Both the position numbers and the translations under genes were made by a program. Of a stretch of 64,000 nt of DNA, positions 28,601 through 38,300 are shown piece after piece. This DNA comes from Cafeteria roenbergensis (taxonomy: Eukaryota; Sar; Bigyra; Bicosoecida; Cafeteriaceae): NCBI GenBank assembly GCA_008330645.1, contig VLTN01000013.1, forward strand, positions 1-64,000. Reading direction: 5' to 3'. The notes beneath the pieces were generated by a model. That model was not told the DNA's origin, did no database searches, and saw only the letters and a list, made by a program, of their open reading frames with translations. Position 1 is the stretch's first letter. Each line of letters opens with the position of its first letter.

Positions 28601-30610
28601 GAGGCTCAGCGCGCAAAGCGGCGCCTGCTCCGGGAGGCTGCCGCCGCCGGCCGGGGCGCCCTCGACGGCGATGCTGACGGCGGCGCCCACGGCGCGCCGG
28701 CGGCCGACAGCCCTCGCGCTCAGCGCCTGCGCAGGGCCCTCCGCTGGTCCCGCGTGGGCCTCCGCAGCGCCCTCCGCCGCGCCGCGCAGGCAGCCTCCCT
28801 CGCCGACGCTGCGCGGTCCGTCCCCACGAAGCAGGTTTGCGTCGCCGCCGCCGAGCGGGTGGCCGCGGCTGCCTTTGGGGTGGCCGGCGTCACGCTCTCC
28901 GTCGCCCCTGCCGCCGCCGTCAGCGCTTGCCTGGACGCCGCGCTCGAGGTGGTGCAGTCCGCAGATCCCGCCCGCCCCCACGCGGCGGCCGCGCGCCGCG
29001 TTGTGCTGGCCACGCTGGCGCAGCGCCGCGAGCCCAGCGCCGCCGCTGCCGCGCCCTCGGCGCTCGGTGGCGCCGCGCGCTGGGCGGCGGCCGGGGCCGT
29101 GCCCGCCTCCTCCGTCGCCGGGGCCATGGCGGTCCTCCCCCGCGTCGCCTACGCCCTCGCGGCGGGCGGCCACGTGCGCGCAGCCGCCGCCGCAGTGCGG
29201 GCCCTGGCAGCCGAGGCGCGCTCCGCCCAGGACGAGGCTGCTGCTGCGGCCGCCCGCGCGACGGACGCGCACTCGGGCAGCGCCTCGTCCTCCCCTGCGC
29301 CGCCGTCGGACGGCTCCATGGGCGACACTGCGGCCATTGCCGATGCCTGCGCCGTCCTGTCCCCGCTCGTGCTGCGGGTGGCTCGCCGGGCGCCCGCCGC
29401 CGCGCCCGGCTCGCCCGCCGCCGCCTCCTGGGGTCCCCTCGGCCGCCTGCCCCCCGCGGCGCAGGTGGATGCCGTCGTCGCCATGGCGGGCGCGTGCGGC
29501 CCCGACTCGGCGGCTGCCCTGCTGCGCCGCCCTGCGCTTGCCCGGGCGGTCGCCGCCGCCGCTGGGTCCCACACCCTCTGCCCCGAGGCCCGCCGAGCCG
29601 GCCTGGCCGCGGCCTCGTCCGCGCTCGTGGCCCTGGCCGCGGCTCGCAGCGCCGACCCCGCTGCCGCCCGCCGCTGCGCCTGGGCTCTCGCAGCGCTCTG
29701 CGTATCAGCGGCGGCGGGCCTGGCCGTGGAGCTGCACGAGCTGCCCGCCCCGCCCGGCGCCGGCCTCGCGGGGCCTGACTTCAAGCCCGTCCCGCAGCCC
29801 CCCGTGGCTGTGACCGGGCAGCCGTCGTCCCGCAAGCACGGCTGGCTCGCCGGCCCCGGGGAGGCCCGCGATGCAGCTGCCCTCGCCTGCGACGTGCTGG
29901 CGGCCGCAGGCGGCTCGGCACTCGGGCCGTGGCTCCCTGGCGCCGTGGCGGAGTGTGTCGCGGCCGTCTGGCCCGACGCCGCGGCCGTTCGCGACGACGC
30001 TGACACCGTCTGCCGCCTCCTGCTGGGCGCTGGGGCGCTCCTCGCTGCCCAGCCAGCCGCCGCCGCTCCATCCAGCCACGCGTCTCTGCGGGCCGTGGCG
30101 GCCTGGGCTGCCCCCGCCGCTGCATCCCGCGCCCTCCTCGGCGTGCGCGACGAGGCCGTGCGGGCCGCCGGGTCAGGACTCCCTCGCCAGCCCTGGCGCC
30201 GCCGGCCGGCAGAGGCGGGCGCCGCGCTGTGCCGCGCGATGGGCGGTGGCAGCTGGGTCGTGGCCCGGCTCCTCGACGCCGCCACGGTGTTTGCCGCGGC
30301 GCCCAAGCCAGCCGCGGCAGCCTGCGAGCTCGCCGAGGACTCAGTGCGCGGGGCGGCAGCGTGCCTGGAACGGCCGGTTGCCCTTGCCGGTCTGGGGCAG
30401 GACGTGGCCGCCGCCCTCCGCACGGACTCCGCGGCAAGGGCCGAGCTGGGGCGTGCTGTGGCAGCAGGCAACGCGAGCGCGGACGCCGCGCGCGCCGCGG
30501 GAACGGGGGCGGCGGCTGATGCTGAGGCAGCCCTTCGTGCTGGCGGCGCCGCTGCGGCACTCCGGCGGCTTGCTGACGCGTGTGTGGCGGCAGGCTGCGC
30601 GCTCGAGTGA
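25697..30610 (+). CDS. TEX10/IPI1-like pre-rRNA processing factor
   Basis: The ATG at 25697 gives 1,637 residues. The N-terminus (MPKFHKAADFKRRTRKVGAR, then KLKAHNETDATVTVAKVRVP) closely matches the start of TEX10/Ipi1 proteins, where a basic DF(x)K-KVGK-K stretch precedes a helical repeat region. Next comes GARRDALRQLASEALEAPGA, the first ARM/HEAT-like repeat, equivalent to the conserved NAGVKQSALLGLK region. In yeast and humans Ipi1/TEX10 works in the Rix1/5FMC complex in late 60S maturation and ITS2 processing in the nucleolus/nucleoplasm. Inserts that are acidic (EEDAGSVAAG-type, EDEDESDSGPDDEAQSDGDG) or Ser-rich separate helical Ala-rich stretches. The protein is longer than human TEX10 (about 930). 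The family call rests on the N-terminus; the remainder is too Ala-rich to align by eye. No intron was needed. Confidence 0.7.
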   Translation: MPKFHKAADFKRRTRKVGARKLKAHNETDATVTVAKVRVPAQEALVFSAANEAATGAAARRELAIRSQLGRCGHHAVGARRDALRQLASEALEAPGAARLHLAALMKAAAVGGGDSDAGVRHDAARLAAACVASAGPEAVRPFLPLLCARTAASLAGLQPGTRLDALALPLVLSSAPGRSSSSPSSSHAPAVLAADPAVVKGLVGPLAELLGPAPHATAASAAARLVAASWVGRLLPPALCVGSDTVDTGVAKAQKRAALGGVPGRVGAHDQGGETAAGVATGRSTVMAAAEPALAASRKRRRNQSRRPGDEAAGAAAAAADPAARAGEETDSDADGTAGGAISGSDGSDTEAAEDDAGSVAAGSGRRRAASKRARHSGPLGLLAARGRDDARVATTAARLRRLPRVNLTSVEARLATAAALRAVALACATGGAGEGDAFAARWAAAAFSGDATAEGASSAAADAAAKAAASAVAGPSAETSAIAVAWEDDCRRELRRAAGQRAAAPRAGAGAAAAAGAGGGADALSLLACSSAPASAPAARRVAALPLSEVLRWVADRRRAAAGSAASRSGADLRDAGPCSRAAARWGSADAAAITEEPAAAAALLAQKASLLPGAASGSAGRHKQTGPAVRSGPVGAEATCGQVGASLELLLSELESGMPPAGAAAPAASLCARVRLVAQTSGLLMAAEAEAARAAGSLSAGQPADGPANSAAAGAAPAASSSSSSSSSSSFGARSGGGLHLSSSGQAAAAVLVPALLRLAARLSHVQPPAGSDLAGPDGGRASRAWADAACTELEALLAAAQAGCSDRDAAEAAAAMASAAGSRALGAARWRSPGQADALDGGDSEDEDESDSGPDDEAQSDGDGDGTGTGTGDAAGQRQRQRPGEGTAARELAAGSKSSFAALSASLRYSGRPAGGPAPSRKDVALTQEEDAAVQAEAARLAEDRGLGPKDLQGRRALLRRVRMEAQRAKRRLLREAAAAGRGALDGDADGGAHGAPAADSPRAQRLRRALRWSRVGLRSALRRAAQAASLADAARSVPTKQVCVAAAERVAAAAFGVAGVTLSVAPAAAVSACLDAALEVVQSADPARPHAAAARRVVLATLAQRREPSAAAAAPSALGGAARWAAAGAVPASSVAGAMAVLPRVAYALAAGGHVRAAAAAVRALAAEARSAQDEAAAAAARATDAHSGSASSSPAPPSDGSMGDTAAIADACAVLSPLVLRVARRAPAAAPGSPAAASWGPLGRLPPAAQVDAVVAMAGACGPDSAAALLRRPALARAVAAAAGSHTLCPEARRAGLAAASSALVALAAARSADPAAARRCAWALAALCVSAAAGLAVELHELPAPPGAGLAGPDFKPVPQPPVAVTGQPSSRKHGWLAGPGEARDAAALACDVLAAAGGSALGPWLPGAVAECVAAVWPDAAAVRDDADTVCRLLLGAGALLAAQPAAAAPSSHASLRAVAAWAAPAAASRALLGVRDEAVRAAGSGLPRQPWRRRPAEAGAALCRAMGGGSWVVARLLDAATVFAAAPKPAAAACELAEDSVRGAAACLERPVALAGLGQDVAAALRTDSAARAELGRAVAAGNASADAARAAGTGAAADAEAALRAGGAAAALRRLADACVAAGCALE

Positions 30611-31555
30611 GACTGGCTGCGATTCATCTGCGATCGCGCGCCTGCAAGCGAGCGAGCGAGCGAGTGTGCCTCTCGCGACCCTTGGCTGCAAACGGCTGCA
30701 GCAATTTCGGCCCGGCGCTGTGCGCCGCACGGAGCATCGTCGCAAGCACACACGAACTCACACGCACGATGAGAGGTGGTTAGACTCACGCAATGGACGC
30801 TCAGCGCTCGAGCAGCTGCCATAGGGGCAGCGGCAGGGGGCTTGGGAGAGAAGTGGCTGGCAAAAAGAAAAAGGGGCTGAAGACACGAGGGTGCCGGCAG
30901 GGTCAGAGGAGGGGGCAGGCCTGGGGAGCCAGGCGCCCTTGCTTTCAGACACAGGAGCCGATGGGAGCTGGGGACCACCGTCGGCCCGCGCCAGCGGAGC
31001 AACGAGCCGGCAGCGGGGTTGTCCAGGGCGGCACTCCGACCCCACTGGGACGGCCATGGCCTCCGGCATCTCGTCACGCAGTGGCATGGCGGGGTGTGGC
31101 GGACAGAGCCGTCACATTGCCCGCAACCCCCGGTGGGGTCCGCCTCCCCCGCTTCTCCCCCCCCCCCCCCCCGCGCGCGCGCGCAACGCCCAAACCCGAG
31201 CACTGCCCCCAGCCCACCACGCACCCGTGACAACACAGCAGCACTGCCATGCGCGGCACACGGGCTGGGACTGCGGGTGTGCGAGGCACCACAGAGGCCA
31301 AAGCACTGCCAGGCAGTGCTTCTGAGGCGGGTGGGGCAGAAATGACATCGGGAGAGGGCGGGGGGGGGGGGAAGAAGAGCGGGGTGCCTTTGCGTGGCGA
31401 GGAGGGTAGCCGCGGCGCGGCCCAGCGGGGGCGCGGTTGGTGCTCGCCAAGACGGAATCTCGCCGAGCCCTGGAGGGCTTCCGGCCAACAATGAGGATGT
31501 GGGGTGGCGGCAGCCCGGGCCAGCAGGCGACTGGCGGGCGGCGGGAGAGGCGAGC
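30611..31555. other. Convergent intergenic region with homopolymer runs
   Basis: 945 bases lie between the TEX10-like stop and the unknown gene's stop. The segment has a (gcga)n run at about 30645-30662, a 16-base C run followed by (GC)n at about 31157-31184, and a G run of about 12 near 31360. A small palindrome lies at 31301-31321. Open frames on both strands show no protein-like features. Confidence 0.5.
31301..31321. repeat. 10-bp perfect palindrome
   Basis: aagcactgcc and its exact reverse complement are separated by one base. It sits in the convergent spacer and could form a short hairpin in either 3' UTR. Function is unknown. Confidence 0.85.
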
Positions 31556-32493
31556 TCAAGAGTCCTTGGGCATGAAGAGGCCGGACATGAGGGAGGAGGC
31601 GAGCTCCTCGGCGGACGGGGCCTCGGTCATGGCCGTGTCGGCGGGGGAGCGCTCGATGGGAGCCACGGAGACGATAAACCTGGCGGCCAGGGTCTCGCCG
31701 TCCGCCGAGGGGCGCTCCACGATGAGCGTGAGGGCACGGCCGGAGCGGCTGTCCTCGCGCATCTCGCCGGCGTGCGCCTTCACGCTCGTTGCGCTCAGGC
31801 GGACGCGCAGGATGGGCTGGTCGCCAGAGTCGGCCCACGGGCCAGCAGAGGTCGGGGACGACACGGAAGACCCGTCTCCGGGCATGGGCGAGTCCGCGGT
31901 CGCGGACGAGGGCAAGATGTCGGTCATGGCGCCCTCGGCCGGCTGCACGACGTCGAGCTGCGTGAGGCCGCCGTCGCCGCTGGCAGAGGGCACCTTGGTG
32001 ACGACAAAGGAGGTGATTCCGATTGAGGAGAGCAGAGCCGTCGCATCGAGAGGGGGAAAGTCAACATCGGGGGCCCAGGGGCCGCGCAGCGGAGCGCCGC
32101 AAGCGCCAAACTCCGCGTGCTCTCCGCCCGACGCCGAGCGCCCGCCACCTGCTCCCTCTTCCCCCCCGTCCTCTTCGGCGTCGTCGTCCGCCGCGACGCG
32201 CAGGCAAAAGGTCGAGGGCGCGCCGACCAGCGGCCTGGCGCCCACGGCCTTGTCCTCCGCGGCGTCCCTGGCTTGCGCGGCCTTGACCACGGCGAGGAGG
32301 GCGCTTCCCACCTGCGTCCGCACCGGTCACAATGAGCGCCGCCGGCGACGGGGGGCGATGGAGCGCCCAGCCGGGAGGCAAAGCGCAGCGCAAGCGCGCG
32401 CGGGGCAAGAATGATCCGCTGCACACCAAGCGCCCGAACTCGCAGCAGCCGGCTCACCGTTGCGCCACGGATACGCTGCGGGGGTGCCACCAT
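31556..32493 (-). CDS. Unrecognised protein, two exons
   Basis: Exon 1 is 32493-32458 (MVAPPQRIRGAT) and exon 2 32311-31556, joined in phase 0 through donor GTGAGC and acceptor gacgCAG, giving 263 residues. After VGSALLAVVKAAQARDAAED and an acidic insert (DDDAEEDGGEEGAGGG) comes a compact mixed alpha/beta-looking region (FPPLDATALLSSIGITSFVV, then PILRVRLSATSVKAHAGEMR and ALTLIVERPS). The C-terminus is SAEELASSLMSGLFMPKDS. No signal peptide or membrane helix is seen. It faces the MRG15-like gene head to head across about 940 bases. I do not recognise the family. Confidence 0.62.
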
Positions 32494-33436
32494 TCCACTG
32501 CGGCCCGGCGCGGACGCCGCAACTGGGCCAACGGAGGCTGACGCCGCCACTTCAAACGGGGCGGTCAGCGAAGGGGGCTCCGCACCTTTGGCGCCGCCGC
32601 CCGACAGGGCGCGCGCGAGGCCGGAGCGCGGCGCGGCCACAGAGGACGAGCGCGAGCTTCGACTGCGGGCAAGCGGGGATCGGGGCCGGAACCGAGCAGT
32701 TGACCGCCCGCGCGCTCGGTGTGACTCTGGCCTTGAGGCCCTGCTGTTGCTCAAAGCAAGCGCACGCGCCCACAAGGCCGGCCAGGGCGCGCAGCCCTGG
32801 CAGGGGGCCGCTGGGCGGGCGCCACGCGCCGGCACGGTCGTGCGGCGCTGTCGTTCGGCTCGGCGGCGGCAGCGGTCAGGCGCGCGGGGGCCGTTGTTCC
32901 GCGGCCTCAAGTCGGCAGAACTGCATTCACTCGCTGGTCGAGGTTCGCTCAGCAGCAGCAGCGTGCTCGCTCGGCTCGCTCCCCCCGCTGCCTCCCGCCC
33001 GCACCTCGCGCGGGCCCGCGGACCCTGCGGCAGTCGGTTCGCCGCGCACCGGACTCACGTGGCCGGGAGCGAGCTGCCGAGCAGCCCGCCGCCTTGGGGC
33101 TCGGAAACGTCCCCCTCCTCCTCGACAACGAAAAGCGAGGCCATTCTTCTCGGCGGCCAGGCGGAGTCCAGCTGGCGCAGACGGCGGTTTGCGGGGCTTG
33201 CTGCGGCGGCGCGCGGCAGCGGGTCAAGCTCGCACCACGGTCCAGTGCCTTGGCCGATGCCGGGGTGGCGAGGGGCAGCGCGGCGGGCCGCGCCGGTTCT
33301 TCCATCCGCGCTCGCACCCGGACTCGCGACCGCGGCTCTGCCTCGTTGGGCGATCGACCAGCGCGGTTGTGGCTGGGGCGACCCGTCCCGCCCCACCCGC
33401 GCAGCGCGCGCACGCGGCCTCTGGCGCCGCGCTCGC
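32494..33436. promoter_or_regulatory. Upstream region between the unknown gene and the MRG15-like gene
   Basis: 943 bases separate the two start codons. Frames are open on both strands, but none has a domain, signal peptide or convincing start. I infer the two promoters and 5' UTRs lie here; no named motif is visible. Confidence 0.4.
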
Positions 33437-35032
33437 ATGTCGCAGTTTCGCCAAGGCGAGACCTGCCTGGCGTTCCACGGCGTTTGCATCTATGAGGCCA
33501 AGGTGCGCGGGTCCGAGGCCCAGTGTGGGGCGCGGGCGTTTGAGTAGCGCCGCCCCCCCCCCCCCCCCTCCGCCAGGTCACATTTGCACGCTGGCGTGGG
33601 CGAGAGAGGCGCGCGCGACGGCGTCGCAACTGGGGCAAGCGGGCGGGTGCTGTCTGACCGGGCCGCAGCCACGGCCCACCCCCGCCACCGCGCTGCAGAT
33701 GCCTGTGTGCGTCCATCTCGCTCCTGCCCGGACGAGTCGCTTCTCCCTGCGACGCAGATCCTTGATTCGCGCACGGTGGACGACGGCCCCACGTACTTGC
33801 TGCACTGGAAAGGCTGGGCAAAAAAGTGGGAGGAGTGGGTGCGGCCGGACCGAATGATGGAGCTCACAGCCGAGAACGTCGAGCTCATGAAGCGCGTCAA
33901 CGCCGAGGCCAAGGCCGCCGAGAGCGCCCGCAGCTCCGCAGCCGCGCCTGGGAGCACATCAAAGTCCGCAAAGTCGCCCAAGAGCGGTGGGCGGGGATCC
34001 AAGTCAGCTGGGGGGGACGCAAAGTCGGCGGCCAGCGGCCGCGCCGCGCTCGCTGCGTCTGCTGCGCAAGAGCACGAGACGCTGGCCGTGAGCGTTGCGC
34101 TTCCCTTTGCGTTGCGCAAGCTCCTGGTGGATGACTGGGAGTTTGTGACCAAGCGGTCGTGCCTGGTGCGCATTCCCAAGCGAGCGGCCGGCGTGGCGCC
34201 CGTCCTCCCTGCCCCGCACTCCAGCTCGGCAGCTGAGGCCAGCGAGGACAGCGCGGCAGTGCGTGCGGCGAAGCGTGCGCGGCGGTCTGACTCCCCGGCT
34301 TCCGGCGACGCTGCTGGAGACTCGGGGACCTCCTCCAGCGCGACTGCCGCGTCCCCAGCGCCTGGCGCTGCATGCCCGGTGCCCACCTTGACGGTTGAGG
34401 ACATCTTGCACGAGTTCATGAGGGCGTCCGCGGCGCGCGGGGTCGACGCCGACGTGAGGGGAGACGAGGAGGTGGTCGAAGGTGAGCGGCCTCGCACGTG
34501 TGATCGGGCTCGCGGCTCCGCGGCAGCCGCGGTCTGCGTCGCTCCGGGCGGTGCTCGAAGGACCTGCCTCCGGTGCCGAGGCTGCTCGAGTGCTGGGCCC
34601 ACAGCGCCATGGCCATCGCGCGTGTCCACGCTCGCCCCGCCCACCGCAACACCACCACTGTTCCCGCGCGTCGCAGCTCTCAAGCTTTACTTCGACCGCT
34701 CGTGCGCGGCCTTTCTCCTCTATCGGTTTGAGCGGCTGCAGCTGCAGCAGTATCTGGACAGCAGGCCTGGCAGCGACGAACGGGTGCTGTGCCAGGTATA
34801 CGGGGCCGAGCACATGCTTCGCCTGTTCGTCAAGCTTCCGCTGCTGCTCTCGCACGCAAACCTCTCGCCGACCGACGCAGCAGCTCTGGCCTCGCGCCTT
34901 CAGCGAGTGGTTGACTGGCTCGACGCCAACCGGGAGCGATACTTCACCAGCGACTACGTGCGGGCATCTGCCCCCTACATGGACCGATTTGAAGCCATCA
35001 AGGCGGGGATGCTGTCCCCTTGGGGCGAGTAG
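33437..35032 (+). CDS. MRG15/Eaf3-like chromodomain-MRG protein, three exons
   Basis: Exons 33437-33502, 33758-34481 and 34677-35032 join in phase to 381 residues. Donors are GTGCGC and GTGAGC; acceptors end GCAG. Exon 1 plus exon 2 form the chromo (tudor-knot) domain: FRQGETCLAFHGVCIYEAK joined to ILDSRTVDDGPTYLLHWKGW, then KKWEEWVRPDRMM. A Lys/Ser/Ala linker follows. The MRG domain comprises VALPFALRKLLVDDWEFVTK, LTVEDILHEFMRASAARG, then after intron 2 LKLYFDRSCAAFLLYRFERL, LPLLLSHANLSP, LDWLDANRERYF-type sequence and FTSDYVRASAPYMDRF. In yeast and animals this protein reads H3K36 methylation and scaffolds NuA4/TIP60 acetylase and Sin3-type deacetylase complexes. Intron 1 holds a 16-base C run; intron 2 is 195 bases and stop-free. 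Confidence 0.95.
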
Positions 35033-35354
35033 CGCCTTGGCGGGCGGGTCGTTCGCCCAACAGGCAGCCCGCCGCCGCGAGTGTCGCACCAACACAACCA
35101 ATGCGCGCCTTGTGGCTGGCGCGTGCTCACGACGCCGGGCTGCGCACACGTCGGCGCACTGCGTCTCAAACGCCCTTGGGCAACGAGTGGCAGTGGCTGC
35201 AGAGCCGGCGGCAAGGCATGCCCTGTTGCTGCAAGGGCCGCACTCGGCATTCGGTTTCAATCGCCGCAGCGCCGCAGGTTTCGCGCGCGCCTGTGCGAAT
35301 TGAGTTTTGCAGCCGCGCTCCATCCGCCGCTTCCCCAGGGTGGGGGCTGCCAGC
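35033..35354. promoter_or_regulatory. Spacer between the MRG15-like stop and the giant-gene start
   Basis: 322 bases contain the MRG15-like 3' end and presumably the giant gene's promoter. No recognisable motif is seen. A coding frame runs into it from downstream, but its only good start is the ATG at 35355. Confidence 0.4.
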
Positions 35355-38300
35355 ATGCAACCGAGGTGGCAGGGGAACGAGCACAGCCGGCAGCGCAGTG
35401 CCGCAGCTCTCTGCGTGCTGCTCCTGTGCCTGGCCCAAGCTCCCGCCTTTCCAGCACCGGCGACGGAAGCAGCAATTCGTGGGATGGCGCACTCGGACAG
35501 GCAGCGCCTTGCCCAAGAAGGCCACCTGGAGGCCATGCAGCGGCCGGTGCCTCTGCGGCGCCGCACCCGCTCGCACGAGGAGGTCCTTCACGAGGCCAAT
35601 GTGCTGCGCATCAAGTCGGCGGTGTCCCCTGAGCACGCGCGGTTTCTTGCCAATGCCACGATCGGTGAGCACGAGGCCGCAAGCTGCTTCCGACGCGGGA
35701 CAAGCGTGGTCGCAAAGGCAGCCCCTGACGCTTGGCCGAGTCGCGCGCCGCGCCCTTGGTTTCCGGTCCTTGCAGAGTCCCAACCTCACGTGTCCCTGAT
35801 GTTACCGGCAGGCGGTCCCATCGCTGGCGGGACGCGAGTGGTGCTCTTTGGGCGCAACCTGGCGGGCGCACGGGTATACCGGTGTGGCTTTGGCAACCTG
35901 GTGGCGCCTGGCGTGTTTCACAGCGACACGGGCACGGTCGAGTGCCGGGTGCCTCGCGATGATGCCAGAAGGCTGCCAAACAACCGTGGCTCGATGGACG
36001 TGCGAGTGTCGCTTGCGCTGACTTTCGGAGCCCCGGGCCATGTTGCCACGGCTCGCGCGCTCGCCCCGGGTTTCTTCCGCTTTGTCAGCGCACTGGGAGT
36101 AGGAGGAGGAGGAGGAGGAGGAGGGGTTGCCGAAAGCGTGTGGCCCAGGTGCGGCTCAACGGTCGGCGGCACTGCGGTGCGGGTGCGGGGTGCGTTCGAC
36201 CACGGCGTGTCCTACTCTTGCGTGTTTGGCAGTCGCCGGGTCCCGGCGGTCCTCGTCGGCCAGCACCCTGCCGCGGAAGGCGGCAGGCCGCGTCCGTCGA
36301 ACCCCGGTGCCGACGCAGCGCACCTGGCCAGAGAAGCCTTGGCTGGCGGCCACGGGCTCGCCACGCTGGCCGAGCTGAAGCGGCGGGTCGCGCTCCTTGC
36401 GGGCAACGCCTCGCTCGGTGCGCCCTCACTTCCAGGGAGCTTGGGCATGCGCGCGCACGCGGCTCCAGCAGCAGCGGCTCGAGCCCTCCGCGAATCCGAT
36501 GCAACGCTTCACGCGCAGATGCTGCTTTGCATCTCGCCTCTTCACGTCCTTCCGGGGCGGGTACGGTTCAGCGTTACGGCCGATGGATGGGCGGAAGCCC
36601 CCGCTGCGGACGCAGCACCGCGCGAAGCGGCTCGGGCCCGCCTCACAGAGGAGCTAGCCGCAGCCTCGGGCATCGACTCCATCGGCAGGGGCCTGCCGCA
36701 CCCGATGGGCAGAGCGGCGCCGGCCATTCGGGTCTCGACTGCAGCGGACGAGAAAGAACGCACCGACGCCGCGGTGCAAGGCAAGTTCATGCCGAGCTCA
36801 AGCGGCCAGGGCGCGCCGCAAGGGGCAGCGCCGATCCTTGACTCCCAGGTTCAGGGCCAAGACCTGTGGTTCGAGTTTGTTCCTCCCTTTAGGGCAGGCG
36901 AAGCCGTTCCCCGCGACGTGCTCGCAGATGGCCAGTCGATCGTCCGCGTGCCAGTGGACATGCTGCCTCCCGATGGAGCCTCACCTGCGTGTCGATTCGA
37001 GGCTCGCCCGTCTTGGCGGGAGGCAGAGCCGGCGCCGGTGGTGCAGGTGTCGGCAGGCGTCTTTGACGTTGCCAGGCGATCCATCGCATGCATCGTTCCG
37101 CCTCTGTCAATGCTGCTGCGGTCTGACGCGGCCACCTTCGGGCCCTCCGAGCAGAGGCGAAGCACCACAGCATCGGTGGCCGGGGCAGCCTCGCTGCTTC
37201 AGCAGCAGCAGCAGCAGCAGCAGCAGCCGCCGCCCAGCTCAGCTGGACCGCCTGGGGCGCCTGGACTCGGAGTTGAACCAGCCGATGCGCCCGTCTTGAG
37301 CCGGTCGGGCGAGGGCAGCGGCGCAACGGCGGATGGCCGCTCCCCGTCGAGTGTCGCTGCCCTCGTTGGTGGAGGCACAAGCAGGCCCGCCGGTGACACT
37401 CCCTCCCAAGGACTGGCTTGGAGGCGGCTTGAAGGCACGCTTGGAGCGGAAGTCGAGCGGCGCGTGGCCCGGCTGGGGGCCGCGCGTTCGTGGGTCGACG
37501 CGGGCAGCGTGGCAGCTCTGGCCGCCGACCTCGGGGGGTTGAAGGCATCGCACCTGCTCAGCGCACAGGCCCGCTCGGTTGCGCCTCCCCGCTCGGCAGT
37601 CGAGACGGGGACGGATGCGCAAGAGATCGCGGACGCGGCCCTCGCTGCACTTCCTGGGCGTGGGGCCGATGAAGGCGACGTCGCTCTCGGCCATGGCGGC
37701 GCGAGCGCTGCGAGGTGGCATGCACACGCGTTCGCGGCCCGACTTCGACCCTTGCTGCGCCGAACGTACCAGGCCGGCAAGGGCCTCGCCGAGGTTACGC
37801 CGGCTGGCCTCGAGCCTGCGCTTGCCGAGCTGTGCAACGCGACTGACAGCGCCATGGAGGTTGCGTGCGAAGGAGGGACCGTTTCCGCCGTTCTGGGCCG
37901 CTCCGGAGGCGGGGAGGCGTCTGTTCGGGCAGCGATGGGGTCCGGCTGCGAGAACTCGACCAGGGCGGACTGGCCAGGCGTTGTCGCGGCCGTGCGGCTG
38001 GCTCGGGGGGCTGGTGCAACCGCGCCCGCAGGAGCTGCGTGCGCTTCGGCGGCGTACGCGTGCATGGCATTTGGCGTACTTCTGAGGGAGCGCATGCCCC
38101 GCTGCGCCCTGGCAGTGCTGCAACGCGCGAACCGACCCGCGAGCCCAGGCCCTGCTGCGCGCCCGGCTCTGCCGTCCGGCAGACCGTGCAGAGGGTTCCC
38201 ACCAACGTTGGCTTCCCTCTCGGTTTCATGGAACGCCCTGGACTTTGTCAGCGTCGATGGCGGGCTGCGGCTGCACGACAGCAGGTTTGCCAACAGCACG

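Noticed and set aside
29149-31491. A minus-strand frame of about 780 codons opposite the TEX10-like gene
   Set aside because: It is an antisense shadow of a GC-rich coding region: Ala/Arg/Pro-rich, no domain, no credible start. Similar antisense frames at 24609-30610 were dropped for the same reason, apart from the RER1 exons.
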